From: Mediterraneibacter hominis
GTDB lineage: Bacteria > Bacillota > Clostridia > Lachnospirales > Lachnospiraceae
Reading direction: 5' to 3'
Length of the DNA stretch: 64,000 bases
Assembly: GCF_014287475.1 (NCBI RefSeq)
Contig: NZ_JACOPF010000003.1
Coordinates: forward strand, 248,001 to 312,000
The translations under genes were made by a program, and so were the position numbers. The notes under the pieces are model-generated. The model made no database searches, had not been told where the DNA came from, and saw nothing but the letters and a program-made list of their open reading frames with translations. Below are positions 6,895-16,447 of the stretch, piece after piece; the first letter of the stretch is position 1; each line of letters opens with the position of its first letter.

Positions 6895-8577
6895 TTGGGG
6901 AAAATTGAGATAACGACCGGAGATTTTTTAAAAAATGCAGGGATTGTCGGCATGAAGTATATGTTAGATCTATCTGAAGCAGAAGAAAATAAAGATTATG
7001 GAATATCAGAGGATGAACAGAATCTGTGGCTGGATAGACAGTTCGCGGAACATGCAGACTGGACGGATCTGGCTTTCCGGGCATTCGTAAAAAATTTTGG
7101 GTCATCCTCGACATTTCAGAGAGTATTAGATACGATAGATAGTATTTTAGAAAAAATCGAAACGGGGAATTGGAAAACCGGAAAAGAAGAAAAAGAAGCT
7201 TTGAAATATATAAATGACAAATTACTTTCAAACAGCTATCAGGCGGGCTTTTCCAATATAGAAATGGACGTGGAAACTCCGGAGGTATACAGGGATTTAA
7301 AGAAAAAGAAACTCAGTGATAAAGAAACGAAAGAGCAGTTAAAAGAACGTCTGGAAGCCTTGAAGTACTTTCTGGAACAGCCGTTGTGCAGAGAAACGTT
7401 TATTATGAAAAGCGCCATATATACATATATAAACCGGTTTTGGGACGGGAAATGTTTCTTGCTGCGTTCAAATGCAAAAAAGGATATGAGAGAATTGTTT
7501 GAAAAAGAATTTTCCAATCCTTTAAGAAACTATATTATGTCGGAACATTTGAAGGCGAAAGAACTATGCATTGACTGCGGCATGCTGATGGACGCGAAAG
7601 AAAAAGTTTCGATTGCGTTTATGAAAGACATGGCAGACGATTTGACAAGGAAACGCTCTGCATTCTGGAATTGTAAAGTAGACGCATGGCTGTGTCCGCT
7701 TTGTGCATTCGTATATGCCTTATCTCCGCTTGGTTTTCAGTTATTTGCCAATAAATTTGTTTTTATCAATATAAATGATAGTGTTTCGTCTTTAATAAAA
7801 GCTAACAGTAAAAAGAGAAAAGCAAATATACAGGCGGAAAAAGAGGAAGGAGAAAGATATACCGTCTGGTTTGCGAGGATATTAAATACAGTGTTGTTTG
7901 AAAAGACAGGAGAACTGTTTAACATACAGATCATTCTGCGTGGAGTAAGGGCAGAAGATAAATATATGTTCAGCATTATACAGATGGAAACGCTGAAGAT
8001 ATTAAAAAATAATACGGTACAGAAAGGTTTGGCATGTCTGGGAAAATATCCCTATATAAAAATAGGAAATGATTTTTTAAATGTACATGAAACAGTTGTT
8101 TTAAATATTCTTCAGTATAGAAATCAATATGCACTGCTGAATAAATTGATGCGGGCACTATTAGATACGGAGAATGGATTGGCAACGGCTTACTGTGTTT
8201 ATATGATTCAGATATGGACAAACAGGGTGAAGCAGGGCAAAGAAACGGAGGAGATTACTTATATGGGAAACAGTATCAGTATGAGAAATAATGGCTATAA
8301 TTTGCGCACAGATATTATGAGCGCAAAGGGGACGGATAAGGACAACTGCCTGCGGGGAACGATATATCAGTTATTAAATGCGCTTTCCGTAAGAGATGAA
8401 AAAAGGTTTATAGATATCGTGATAAGAATGTATAATTCCAGCCATAGGCTGATGCCGGATGGTTTTGTATATATGCTGGGGACGCGGGAACAGGATAAAG
8501 AAAAATTTTTGGAATATGGCTATGCATTTGTATTGGGATTACAGGGAAGCCACCCGGATAATAAGGAGGAAAAATAA
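6895..8577 (+). CDS. cas8b: Type I-B Cascade large subunit Cas8b1 (Cst1-like)
   Basis: Large subunit of the type I-B Cascade complex, expected to recognise the PAM and recruit Cas3. Seen: 560 residues with a four-cysteine zinc-finger-like element, C225/C228 (ELCIDCGM) and C267/C270 (WLCPLCAF), followed by YALSPLGFQLFANKFVFIN, characteristic of Cst1/Cas8a-b proteins of the Tneap subtype. The start is a TTG at 6895 placed after AAGGAGGG; no nearby ATG fits as well. It overlaps cas7 by one base (TAATG). The order cas6-cas8b-cas7-cas5 supports the call. Confidence 0.88.
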   Translation: MGKIEITTGDFLKNAGIVGMKYMLDLSEAEENKDYGISEDEQNLWLDRQFAEHADWTDLAFRAFVKNFGSSSTFQRVLDTIDSILEKIETGNWKTGKEEKEALKYINDKLLSNSYQAGFSNIEMDVETPEVYRDLKKKKLSDKETKEQLKERLEALKYFLEQPLCRETFIMKSAIYTYINRFWDGKCFLLRSNAKKDMRELFEKEFSNPLRNYIMSEHLKAKELCIDCGMLMDAKEKVSIAFMKDMADDLTRKRSAFWNCKVDAWLCPLCAFVYALSPLGFQLFANKFVFININDSVSSLIKANSKKRKANIQAEKEEGERYTVWFARILNTVLFEKTGELFNIQIILRGVRAEDKYMFSIIQMETLKILKNNTVQKGLACLGKYPYIKIGNDFLNVHETVVLNILQYRNQYALLNKLMRALLDTENGLATAYCVYMIQIWTNRVKQGKETEEITYMGNSISMRNNGYNLRTDIMSAKGTDKDNCLRGTIYQLLNALSVRDEKRFIDIVIRMYNSSHRLMPDGFVYMLGTREQDKEKFLEYGYAFVLGLQGSHPDNKEEK

Positions 8578-9458
8578 TGATGGAAAGAAACGGAATGACA
8601 GTGACAATGGTGTTTTTAGCAGAGAGCGCAAATTATGGGGAAGGTGTCGGAAATATTTCAACATTGAAGAAAATGACAAGAGGGAATTATGAGCAATATT
8701 CTTATATTTCCAGACAGGCATTACGTTACAATATGATACAGCAGTTAAACTGGGATAAGACCCCTGTGGACGGAAAAAGCGGGGTAGTACAATTTGCGCC
8801 TTCAGCGACGATTGAGGAATATCCAGAAATAGACTTATTTGGCTATATGAAGACAACGGCGAAAGATAATGATAATAAAGGCGGAGCAGCTACAAGGAGC
8901 GCAGTTGCCCGGCTGAGCAATGCAATCGCTTTAGAGCCTTATAAAAGTGATTTGGAGTTTTTGACCAACATGGGGCTTGCAAAAAGACAGGATTTAGAGA
9001 ATGGAATCGCACAAAGCGAAATTCATCGTTCCTATTATACTTATACAATTTCTATTGATTTAGAAAGAGTGGGGATTGACAACACGATAGAAATTTCAAG
9101 AGAAGAAAAAGCAGAAAGAGTAAAACAGTTGCTGGAGGTTCTTCATTATTTATATAGAGACATTAGAGGTAGACGTGAAAATTTAAGTCCATTGTTTATT
9201 ATTGGGGGACGATATAACAGAAAAAATCCATTTTTTGAAAATAGAATTAAAATAGATAAAAATGCGATTAATGTAGATATACTAGCAGAGTTAATAAACG
9301 AAAATAAAGAAATTGGAGACTATACTTATACAGGTGTTACTACCGGTATTTTTGAGAATGATACGGAAATAAAAAATAAGCTAAACGCGGAGACAGTAGG
9401 AGCAGTATTTAATCATTTAAAAGAGGAAGTGGATACATATTATGGAGAAGGCAATTAG
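8577..9458 (+). CDS. cas7: Type I-B Cascade backbone Cas7 (Cst2/DevR-like)
   Basis: RNA-binding backbone subunit that coats the crRNA spacer in Cascade. Seen: the N-terminal strand and glycine-rich segment VTMVFLAESANYGEGVGN, the YSYISRQALRYNM motif typical of Cst2/DevR proteins, and a C-terminal YTYTGVTTGIFEND region; 293 residues. Two adjacent ATG codons (8577 and 8580) are possible; the first overlaps the cas8b stop and follows AAGGAGGAAAA. It overlaps cas5 by 17 bases, indicating tight translational coupling. Confidence 0.9.
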   Translation: MMERNGMTVTMVFLAESANYGEGVGNISTLKKMTRGNYEQYSYISRQALRYNMIQQLNWDKTPVDGKSGVVQFAPSATIEEYPEIDLFGYMKTTAKDNDNKGGAATRSAVARLSNAIALEPYKSDLEFLTNMGLAKRQDLENGIAQSEIHRSYYTYTISIDLERVGIDNTIEISREEKAERVKQLLEVLHYLYRDIRGRRENLSPLFIIGGRYNRKNPFFENRIKIDKNAINVDILAELINENKEIGDYTYTGVTTGIFENDTEIKNKLNAETVGAVFNHLKEEVDTYYGEGN

Positions 9459-10167
9459 AATACAGTGTTTTCAAAATCTTGCGAATTACCGGAAGCCAAG
9501 TAGTTTCATTATTAAAGAAACCTTTCCCCTTCCTCCATATTCAACAGTATTAGGGATGATACATGCGGCATGTGGATATACGACATTTCATCCCATGAAA
9601 TTAAGTATCCAGGGGATAAATAAAGGAACGATTTCTGAACTCTATACCAGATATTCTTTTTCTGCGGGTGTAAAGTATGAAGAAGGGCGACACCAGATAT
9701 GCATAGAAGATGAAGAAAAATACGGGATTTTTAAAGGAATCGCAAATGTAGAATTAGTTTGCGAAAATCAGATGATTATTCATGTTGTCCCAGAGGAGGC
9801 AGACTTTGAGACAGTAGCTCAATCTCTGAAATATCCTAAGAAATATCTTTCGCTAGGCAGATATGAAGATATTTTGGACATTGAAAAAGTGGATATTGTC
9901 AATGTCCATATGGAAGAGGGAACAATAGCCAGAAGAAACATGTATATTCCTGTGGACATGAAAACTTCCTGGGGTGAAAATTTGATCGGAGAAAGACATA
10001 CTACGGTTTATAATTTGACAAAGGAATTTGAGATTACAAAAGAAGGCTTGAGAAGATGGAAAAAAGAAAATGGGAGAGTACGTGCTTATTATTATCCTAT
10101 GGGAAACGTATTGAATGAATCTTATGTAGATGATATAGAAGAAGATGCCGCAATAATATTTGCATAG
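9442..10167 (+). CDS. cas5: Type I-B Cascade subunit Cas5
   Basis: Binds the 5' handle of the crRNA and caps the Cas7 filament. Seen: the Cas5 N-terminal signature, a strand followed by RKPSSFIIKETFPLPPYST and VLGMIHAACGY; 241 residues. It overlaps the end of cas7. Array 1 with its leader follows directly, interrupting the gene string before cas3. Confidence 0.9.
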   Translation: MEKAIRIQCFQNLANYRKPSSFIIKETFPLPPYSTVLGMIHAACGYTTFHPMKLSIQGINKGTISELYTRYSFSAGVKYEEGRHQICIEDEEKYGIFKGIANVELVCENQMIIHVVPEEADFETVAQSLKYPKKYLSLGRYEDILDIEKVDIVNVHMEEGTIARRNMYIPVDMKTSWGENLIGERHTTVYNLTKEFEITKEGLRRWKKENGRVRAYYYPMGNVLNESYVDDIEEDAAIIFA

Positions 10168-10379
10168 AGGAAAATATGTAAAGTGATGTTATTGTACACC
10201 GAAGAAAATGTTCTGTCGATGTGTAGTAATGTAAAAAGGTGGGGAGGTCGACAATACTGCAAAGACAAAGGAGATAAGCAAAATTAAAAGAAATTAGGAA
10301 TAGGAACTTTGTAGTAAGTAAAGAGGTTGACAAAAAGAGGTATAAAAAAGGCAGAAGAAAGAGGCGGATTTGGGGACGG
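10168..10379 (+). promoter_or_regulatory. Leader of CRISPR array 1
   Basis: AT-rich 212-base region without a gene. It carries TGTCGA at 10214-10219 and its complement TCGACA at 10248-10253, separated by exactly 28 bases, then TTGACAAAAAG from 10327, which ends 47 bases before the first repeat. The second leader has the same three elements at spacings of 28, 72 (here 73) and 47 bases. These are candidate integration/anchoring signals for Cas1-Cas2, on the side of the intact repeats. Confidence 0.75.
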
Positions 10380-11264
10380 GTAGAAATAGCGACAAAGTGG
10401 AATGTAAAGTTTTTCTTTCGCCTAACCTGTTTAAAACACCAAAAGTAGAAATAGCGACAAAGTGGAATGTAAAGGAAAAATACTTCCTATCGAGGGAGCA
10501 GATGGAGAAAGTAGAAATAGCGACAAAGTGGAATGTAAAGACGAAAACACCGGCCTCACCCCGTCGGAGCTCATGGGTAGAAATAGCGACAAAGTGGAAT
10601 GTAAAGGCTTTCAACGCGGAAGCTGGCTACCTGCAAAAGAAAGTAGAAATAGCGACAAAGTGGAATGTAAAGAAACGTTAATTTTTCAGAATCTGCCGGA
10701 CTTTTTGAGTAGAAATAGCGACAAAGTGGAATGTAAAGAGAGCTTCTGCCATTTTATAGAAACTATCATATCTCGTAGAAATAGCGACAAAGTGGAATGT
10801 AAAGTTCTGTAACGGATTGAGGAAGATGATAATCTTCACATGTAGAAATAGCGACAAAGTGGAATGTAAAGTAACTTGATACATCTTTTAACGAGTTCTT
10901 CTGCAAGTAGAAATAGCGACAAAGTGGAATGTAAAGTAGGATTATGCTCGGCGTTACTTTCAGGGAGGACAGTAGAAATAGCGACAAAGTGGAATGTAAA
11001 GGACGAACGGAAGCCTCCGGAATCTACTCCGGCTATCGTAGAAATAGCGACAAAGTGGAATGTAAAGTCGTACCGTTCGCAGAGAGAGTTCTTTGAAAAT
11101 GAGGTAGAAATAGCGACAAAGTGGAATGTAAAGTAGACAAACAGTAACATAAAAGTTGATATAAATCAAGTAGAAATAGCGACAAAGTGGAATGTAAATT
11201 TGCATACATAGTAGGCAACTATGCTAGCCATGACGTAGAAATAGCGACAAAGTGGACTGAACTA
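10380..11264 (+). CRISPR. Type I-B CRISPR array 1: 14 repeats, 13 spacers
   Basis: The 30-bp repeat begins GTAGAAATAGCGACAA and ends AGTGGAATGTAAAG. Repeats start at 10380, 10445, 10511, 10577, 10643, 10709, 10775, 10842, 10907, 10972, 11038, 11104, 11170 and 11235. Spacers are 35-37 bp. Repeats 1-12 are identical; repeat 13 ends in T instead of G; repeat 14 has lost its last eight bases' identity (CTGAACTA). Decay at the right end places the leader on the left and transcription rightward. The array lies between cas5 and cas3, an unusual position inside the operon. No spacer was recognised as matching another part of this window. Confidence 0.98.
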
Positions 11265-11305
11265 AACGTATTAAAAGAAAATTTATCTGATTAAGGAGAA
11301 GAGGT

Positions 11306-13705
11306 ATGGAAGTTTATGCGAAATCTAAAAATAAGATGTTGATAGGTAAAGAGAAGAAACAGTTAGAACAAGATATATCTAACATTTTAGAAGAATTGGA
11401 TATGAACTTGGACACTAAGGAAAAAGAGGCAATAGAGAAAGAGATGACTGAAATTTTGGAAGGAAAACCAGAGTATCAAAAAACACTAGTTGAACATGAG
11501 AATGATATAGTTAAATGTGCAGAAACGTTTTTTAAACAATTTGATATATATTTTACGGAGAAAGAAAAAAGATTAGTAATTGAAGCCTGCAGAATACATG
11601 ATAGAGGGAAAGTTAATTTATTATTTCAAGCACTAGTAAATCCAGAAATAATAGAGAAAGGGATGATAGAGAAAGGCAGAAAAAGCAGGCAGATCCCACA
11701 TGGATTTTTAAGCGCAGTTTCTATTTCAAAGGGGGAGTTTTTGAGCCTTTCGGAGTTGTTTGAATTAAACGATTTTGGAGCGTTTATTACGGCAATAAAT
11801 TACCATCATGACAGAATGGATGAATATGATGATTTGACAATCTATAATTATTGTAAGGAGTTCTATACAGAACAAGCAAAAGAGTATCTTGGAGTAGACA
11901 ACTGGAAAATACATTGTGAAAATAGGAATCAATTATTATTTAGAAACAATGTGTACACATTTAATAGAGTAAAAGATTTAGAAAAATGGAATCAGTACCT
12001 ATTAATTAAAGGACTATTAAATAAATTCGATTATACAGTCAGCGCAGGATATGAAGATGCAGAGCTTTATCCAGATTTAGAAGAAAAACAGTTAAAGAAG
12101 AATATTGAAATAAAATTAGAAAATAAAGGACTGCGTCCTGCCCAAAAGTATATGAAAGAACATAAGCAGAATAATCTTGTAATTATTGCGCCGACAGGGT
12201 CAGGAAAAACAGAGGCAGCATTATTATGGTTAGATGGTGAAAAAGGATTTTATACGCTTCCGCTTAAAGTATCCTCAAATGCAATTTACAGCAGGATTAA
12301 AGAGACATATTCATATGAACCAGTATCATTACTTCATTCAGACAGTATGATGAAATATATACAAGAATATACACACACAGAAGCCGGACCATATGAAAGA
12401 TACGAAAGAGCGAAATTGTTATCGGCGCCTCTTACAATTTGTACAGTAGATCAGTTATTCAAATTTGTGTACAAAGCGCTTGGGACGGAAATATTTCCAG
12501 CAACATTGAAATATTCCAAAATTGTACTTGATGAAATACAGTCATATGAGCCAAGAGTAATTGCGACAATTATTTATGGATTAAAAACAATTTGCGAACT
12601 TGGAGGGCACTTTGCTATTATAACAGCGACATTTCCACCTGTTTTACAATATTTTATGGAACGTTATGGGTTACATAATGAGATTGAATATAAATATCAG
12701 AATTTTGCCCAGGAGTCTCAAGACATTCGACATAAAGTACAAATCAGAGAATCGGATATAGATATTGATGAACTAATAAAATACGGGGAAAAACAGAAGG
12801 TTTTGGTGATTTGTAATACTGTAATAAAAGCCCAGGAAATTTATAATGAAATATCTGAAAAAGTAGAGAATGTTCATTTACTTCATTCTAGATATATTCG
12901 TTGTCATCGTGACAAATTGGAAAAGATGATAATGGAATTCTCACAAGATGAGCATAAGACTGGCATTTGGATTACGACGCAGATAGTAGAAGCGAGTTTA
13001 GACATTGATTTTGATATATTATATACAGAAATGAGCACTGCGGACAGTCTTCTTCAGAGAATGGGGCGGTGTAATAGAAAAGGAAGATACTATCCGAAAA
13101 ATCCTAATATTATCGTATTGGCAAATAAAAATGGAGTAGGAGATAAATCAGTTTATAATTCATTCATATATGATCGTTCTTTGCAAATATTGAAAAAATA
13201 TGAAAATATAGATTTTTCAGAAATATTAAAAATAGAGTATATTAATAAAGTTTATTGTACGGAAGAAATTAAAGACAGCAAGTATTATCAAGAAATTGAA
13301 AGATACTTAGAACATTTTGATGAAATTCCACCTGTGGAGTATAGTAAAAGAGAAGTTGATAAAGCGTTCAGAAATATACGCAGTATTACGATTGTGCCAG
13401 ATTCTATTTATTATAAAAATCAAGATATATTTGAAAAAGGGTTAGAATTGTTACAAAAACCACATGTTGGAAAAACAATAAAAGCTGTATTTACTTCTAA
13501 GTTAAATTCTTTAACATTAAATTTAAATTATTATAGCAATAACAGGCTTCCAGAAGGTGTAGATATTGTTACACTAGGTCAAAATGGGAGGAAAAAAGGA
13601 AGTGACATTCACCGGGCGAGAATGATTTATGAATTCAATGAGGAAAACAATATAGGGCGTGGATTATTATTAAATCAACTGGAAAATGATGATTTCATAG
13701 TATAA
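11306..13705 (+). CDS. cas3: Cas3 HD nuclease-helicase
   Basis: Effector that nicks and processively degrades DNA marked by Cascade. Seen: N-terminal HD domain with H64, H98-D99 (RIHDRGKVN), H132 and H167-H168 (YHHDR); then an SF2 helicase with Walker A APTGSGKT at 295-302, DEIQ box (VLDEIQSYEP), motif III TATFPP, and motif VI QRMGRCNRKGR. Unlike many Cas3 proteins it has an extra charged helical stretch of about 55 residues before the HD domain. The start follows AAGGAGAAGAGG, 41 bases after the degenerate last repeat of array 1. Base composition is visibly more AT-rich than in cas6-cas8b. Confidence 0.93.
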   Translation: MEVYAKSKNKMLIGKEKKQLEQDISNILEELDMNLDTKEKEAIEKEMTEILEGKPEYQKTLVEHENDIVKCAETFFKQFDIYFTEKEKRLVIEACRIHDRGKVNLLFQALVNPEIIEKGMIEKGRKSRQIPHGFLSAVSISKGEFLSLSELFELNDFGAFITAINYHHDRMDEYDDLTIYNYCKEFYTEQAKEYLGVDNWKIHCENRNQLLFRNNVYTFNRVKDLEKWNQYLLIKGLLNKFDYTVSAGYEDAELYPDLEEKQLKKNIEIKLENKGLRPAQKYMKEHKQNNLVIIAPTGSGKTEAALLWLDGEKGFYTLPLKVSSNAIYSRIKETYSYEPVSLLHSDSMMKYIQEYTHTEAGPYERYERAKLLSAPLTICTVDQLFKFVYKALGTEIFPATLKYSKIVLDEIQSYEPRVIATIIYGLKTICELGGHFAIITATFPPVLQYFMERYGLHNEIEYKYQNFAQESQDIRHKVQIRESDIDIDELIKYGEKQKVLVICNTVIKAQEIYNEISEKVENVHLLHSRYIRCHRDKLEKMIMEFSQDEHKTGIWITTQIVEASLDIDFDILYTEMSTADSLLQRMGRCNRKGRYYPKNPNIIVLANKNGVGDKSVYNSFIYDRSLQILKKYENIDFSEILKIEYINKVYCTEEIKDSKYYQEIERYLEHFDEIPPVEYSKREVDKAFRNIRSITIVPDSIYYKNQDIFEKGLELLQKPHVGKTIKAVFTSKLNSLTLNLNYYSNNRLPEGVDIVTLGQNGRKKGSDIHRARMIYEFNEENNIGRGLLLNQLENDDFIV

Positions 13706-13714
13706 GGAGTAAGG

Positions 13715-14209
13715 ATGGGAATAAGAGTTACAGGCGTAATGATTTATTATTATTTTGTATGTAAAAGAAAGCTTTGGTATTTTTGCCATGATATAAATAT
13801 GGAATCAGACAATGAAAATGTTTTGCTCGGAAAGATATTAGATGAAGGGAGTTATGCACGTGAAGACAAGCATATTAATATTGATAATGTTATAAATATT
13901 GATTTTATAAAAGAACAGAGAGAACTGCACGAGGTTAAAAAAAGCAGAGCGATAGAAGAAGCGTCAGTATGGCAGGTGAAATATTATTTATATTATTTAA
14001 AACAGAGAGGTGTGGGAGAAATAAAAGGTAAAATTGATTATCCTTTATTAAAAAAATCAATTTTCGTGGAATTATCAGATGAGGACGTAGAAAAAATAGA
14101 AGGAATTATTGATGAAATTACACAGATAATCCAGAAAGAGGAAGTACCGGTATTTTCTGAATTAAAAATTTGTAACAATTGTGCATATCATGATTTGTGT
14201 TTTATTTAG
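13715..14209 (+). CDS. cas4: Cas4 iron-sulfur nuclease
   Basis: Fe-S cluster exonuclease that trims prespacers and checks the PAM during adaptation. Seen: 164 residues, the N-terminal cysteine C16 in YFVCKRKLWYF and the C-terminal trio C153, C156, C162 (ICNNCAYHDLC) that ligate the cluster, plus a RecB-like nuclease core with EASVWQVKYYLYYL. It begins nine bases after cas3 and is followed at once by cas1, consistent with a Cas4-Cas1-Cas2 adaptation unit. Confidence 0.92.
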   Translation: MGIRVTGVMIYYYFVCKRKLWYFCHDINMESDNENVLLGKILDEGSYAREDKHINIDNVINIDFIKEQRELHEVKKSRAIEEASVWQVKYYLYYLKQRGVGEIKGKIDYPLLKKSIFVELSDEDVEKIEGIIDEITQIIQKEEVPVFSELKICNNCAYHDLCFI

Positions 14210-14218
14210 GAGTTGATT

Positions 14219-15211
14219 ATGAAACAAAGTTTTTATATTTATAATAATGGGGATTTAAAGCGAAAAGATAATACACTGCGATTTATTTCCTATGATGGTG
14301 AAAAGAGAGATATACCTATTGAAAGAATATCTGATATATATGTAATGTCAGAAATGTCTTTTAACACTACTTTTTTATCATATATTTCTCAATATCAAAT
14401 TCCTATCCATTTTTTTAACTATTATAATTTTTATACGGGAAGTTTTTATCCAAGGGAATGTTTTCAGGCAGGTCAATTATTGATTAGACAAGTAGAATAT
14501 TATACAGAATATAAAAAAAGAATAGAAATCGCGAAGAAATTTATTGAAGCTGCTACAGATAATATTTACAGAAATCTACGATATTACAATGGTAGAGGTA
14601 AAGAGGTGAAAGAATATTTACAGGAAATTGAAACATTAAAAAAAGACATTCTAAAAGCAGAAAGTATAGAGTCTTTAATGGGCATTGAAGGAAATATTCG
14701 AAAGAAGTATTATGCAGCATGGAACATAATTGTAGATCAAGAAATACATTTTGAGAAACGTGTTATGCATCCACCGGATAATATGATTAATTCTTTAATA
14801 TCTTTTGTAAATTCATTGATTTATGCAAAGGTTTTGAGCGAAATTTATCATACACAGCTGAATCCAACTATTAGCTATTTACATGAGCCAGGCTATAGAA
14901 GATATTCATTGAGCCTAGATATTTCCGAAGTTTTTAAACCGTTAATAGGAGATAGGCTGATTTTCTCATTGTTGAATAGAAAACAGATAACAGAAAATAG
15001 TTTTACAAAAGAATTAAATTTTTTACATCTAAAAAAAGAGGCGTCAAAATTAATTGTTTCAGAATTTGAAAATCGTTTAAAGAAAACAATTATGCATAAA
15101 GAGCTTGGACGGCAAGTTTCTTATCAATATTTAATAAGGCTGGAATGTTATAAGTTAATCAAACATTTGCTTGGAGAAAAGAGTTATGATGGATTCAAAA
15201 TATGGTGGTAG
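14219..15211 (+). CDS. cas1: CRISPR integrase Cas1
   Basis: Metal-dependent integrase that inserts new spacers at the leader end with Cas2. Seen: N-terminal beta domain (YIYNNGDLKRKDNTLRF), a helical domain with E157 (SLMGIEG), H222 (YLHEPG) and E237 (LDISEVFKP) as the catalytic acid/histidine set. I use the ATG at 14219, six bases after GGAG; the TTG at 14213 touches the binding site and would add only two residues. It lies between cas4 and cas2 with nearly no gaps. Confidence 0.93.
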   Translation: MKQSFYIYNNGDLKRKDNTLRFISYDGEKRDIPIERISDIYVMSEMSFNTTFLSYISQYQIPIHFFNYYNFYTGSFYPRECFQAGQLLIRQVEYYTEYKKRIEIAKKFIEAATDNIYRNLRYYNGRGKEVKEYLQEIETLKKDILKAESIESLMGIEGNIRKKYYAAWNIIVDQEIHFEKRVMHPPDNMINSLISFVNSLIYAKVLSEIYHTQLNPTISYLHEPGYRRYSLSLDISEVFKPLIGDRLIFSLLNRKQITENSFTKELNFLHLKKEASKLIVSEFENRLKKTIMHKELGRQVSYQYLIRLECYKLIKHLLGEKSYDGFKIWW

Positions 15212-15214
15212 AAT

Positions 15215-15493
15215 ATGTATGTAGTATTAGTATATGATATAAGTCAAGAAGAAAAAGGACAGAAGCGTTGGTCACGTGTATTTAAGATTTGTAAAAAATA
15301 TTTGTCTCATATACAAAATTCAGTGTTTGAGGGAGAAATTTCAAAAGCACAGTTAGTAAAACTTCAGCAGGAACTAAGACAATTCATAGATAAAAATCTT
15401 GATTCAGTTATTATATTTAAAAGTCGAAATGAAAAATGGCTGGATAAAGAATTTTGGGGAAAAGTTGAGGACAAAACGGGGTTCTTTTTATAA
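15215..15493 (+). CDS. cas2: CRISPR adaptation protein Cas2
   Basis: Small ferredoxin-fold protein (92 residues) forming the centre of the Cas1-Cas2 integrase. Seen: first strand YVVLVYDIS with the conserved D8, the KYLSHIQNSVFEGEIS strand-turn and the C-terminal VIIFKSRNEKWLD strand. It starts three bases after cas1 and ends just before the leader of array 2. Confidence 0.93.
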   Translation: MYVVLVYDISQEEKGQKRWSRVFKICKKYLSHIQNSVFEGEISKAQLVKLQQELRQFIDKNLDSVIIFKSRNEKWLDKEFWGKVEDKTGFFL

Positions 15494-15685
15494 GAGCTTT
15501 GTAATTACTAAAATTAGAATTGTCGATGTCTGATAGTGTCAAATTTGCAGTAGGTCGACAATGCGATAAAATAAAGCAAAATACTAAAAAAGGTTAGCTT
15601 GGGAAAATCAAAAAGTAGTTATTGAGTAGAGGTCGACAAAAAGGATATAATAAACGTGAATAAAATGTAGATATTTTTTGTACGG
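15494..15685 (+). promoter_or_regulatory. Leader of CRISPR array 2
   Basis: AT-rich 192-base region. ATTGTCGA and its complement TCGACAAT flank a 28-base gap (TGTCGA 15521-15526, TCGACA 15555-15560); a third TCGACAAAAAG starts at 15633, and its TCGACA core ends 47 bases before the first repeat, as in leader 1. A promoter is visible: TTGAGT 15622-15627, 18-base spacer, TATAAT 15646-15651. Confidence 0.75.
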
Positions 15686-16175
15686 GTTTAAGAGTCGCAA
15701 AAGTGGAATGTAAATTTCTAAGCATTAAATCTAACATACCCTTTAACTGCGTTTAAGAGTCGCAAAAGTGGAATGTAAATGTTGTTCAGCGATCCAAGTC
15801 TTTTTAATTCCTTTGGTTTAAGAGTCGCAAAAGTGGAATGTAAATGCGGTAACAAGTCTTTTATTCAAATTTTCATATCAGTTTAAGAGTCGCAAAAGTG
15901 GAATGTAAATACTTTCAAACGTTTAGAGAAATTTTGTTGACTCATCCGTTTAAGAGTCGCAAAAGTGGAATGTAAATCTTATTCCTTCAAAGTCCCTTTC
16001 ATATCCGATTACAGTTTAAGAGTCGCAAAAGTGGAATGTAAAGGAAACTTATAGCGAAGAACGGGTATCAAAGGATATAGTTTAAGAGTCGCAAAAGTGG
16101 AATGTAAAGATTTTCTTCTAAATAGCTGACCGACATTGTATTAAAATTTAAGAGCCCCAAAAGTGGTTTGTAAAG
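15686..16175 (+). CRISPR. CRISPR array 2: 8 repeats, 7 spacers, different repeat
   Basis: The 30-bp repeat begins GTTTAAGAGTCGCAAA and ends AGTGGAATGTAAAT. Repeats start at 15686, 15751, 15816, 15881, 15948, 16014, 16080 and 16146; spacers are 35-37 bp. Repeats 1-5 end in T, repeats 6-8 in G; repeat 8 is degenerate (ATTTAAGAGCCCC...), placing the leader on the left. It matches the array 1 repeat at 21 of 30 positions, with positions 15-29 identical, so the same Cas6 probably serves both. Confidence 0.97.
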
Positions 16176-16447
16176 TACAAATTTCAGTAAGGTTCTCCGT
16201 TTTTATTTTTTATATTAATAGTCCTAATAGTGCACAAGGTGAATTTTTAAGGCACAACAACATCACAGAAATATGGTATTTCTGCATTTATGTAATTTAA
16301 ACTCCACTTTTACAGTGAATAGTTCGGAAAAATGTTCTTATTGATGAAGGCATTTTTCTAATTTCTTTCTGTTATAAATTGTATCCCCAGGTTATTTATG
16401 CTACAGTAATAAGCAGACTATTATCGTACAGTTTATTTTAGCAGAAA
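16176..16447. other. Gene-free AT-rich tail after array 2
   Basis: No reading frame with a binding site, no clear terminator and no RNA gene is seen. A run of T-rich sequence around 16200-16220 could end array transcripts. The stretch ends at a copy of the 62-bp interspersed repeat. Confidence 0.4.

Noticed and set aside
10380..11264. Several reading frames full of VEIATKWNVK or FTFHFVAIST repeats
   Set aside because: They are translations of the CRISPR repeats in open frames, not proteins; the array structure explains them.
10410..16145. Spacers targeting the window itself
   Set aside because: No spacer was recognised elsewhere in the window by eye; an exact search would be needed to exclude it.
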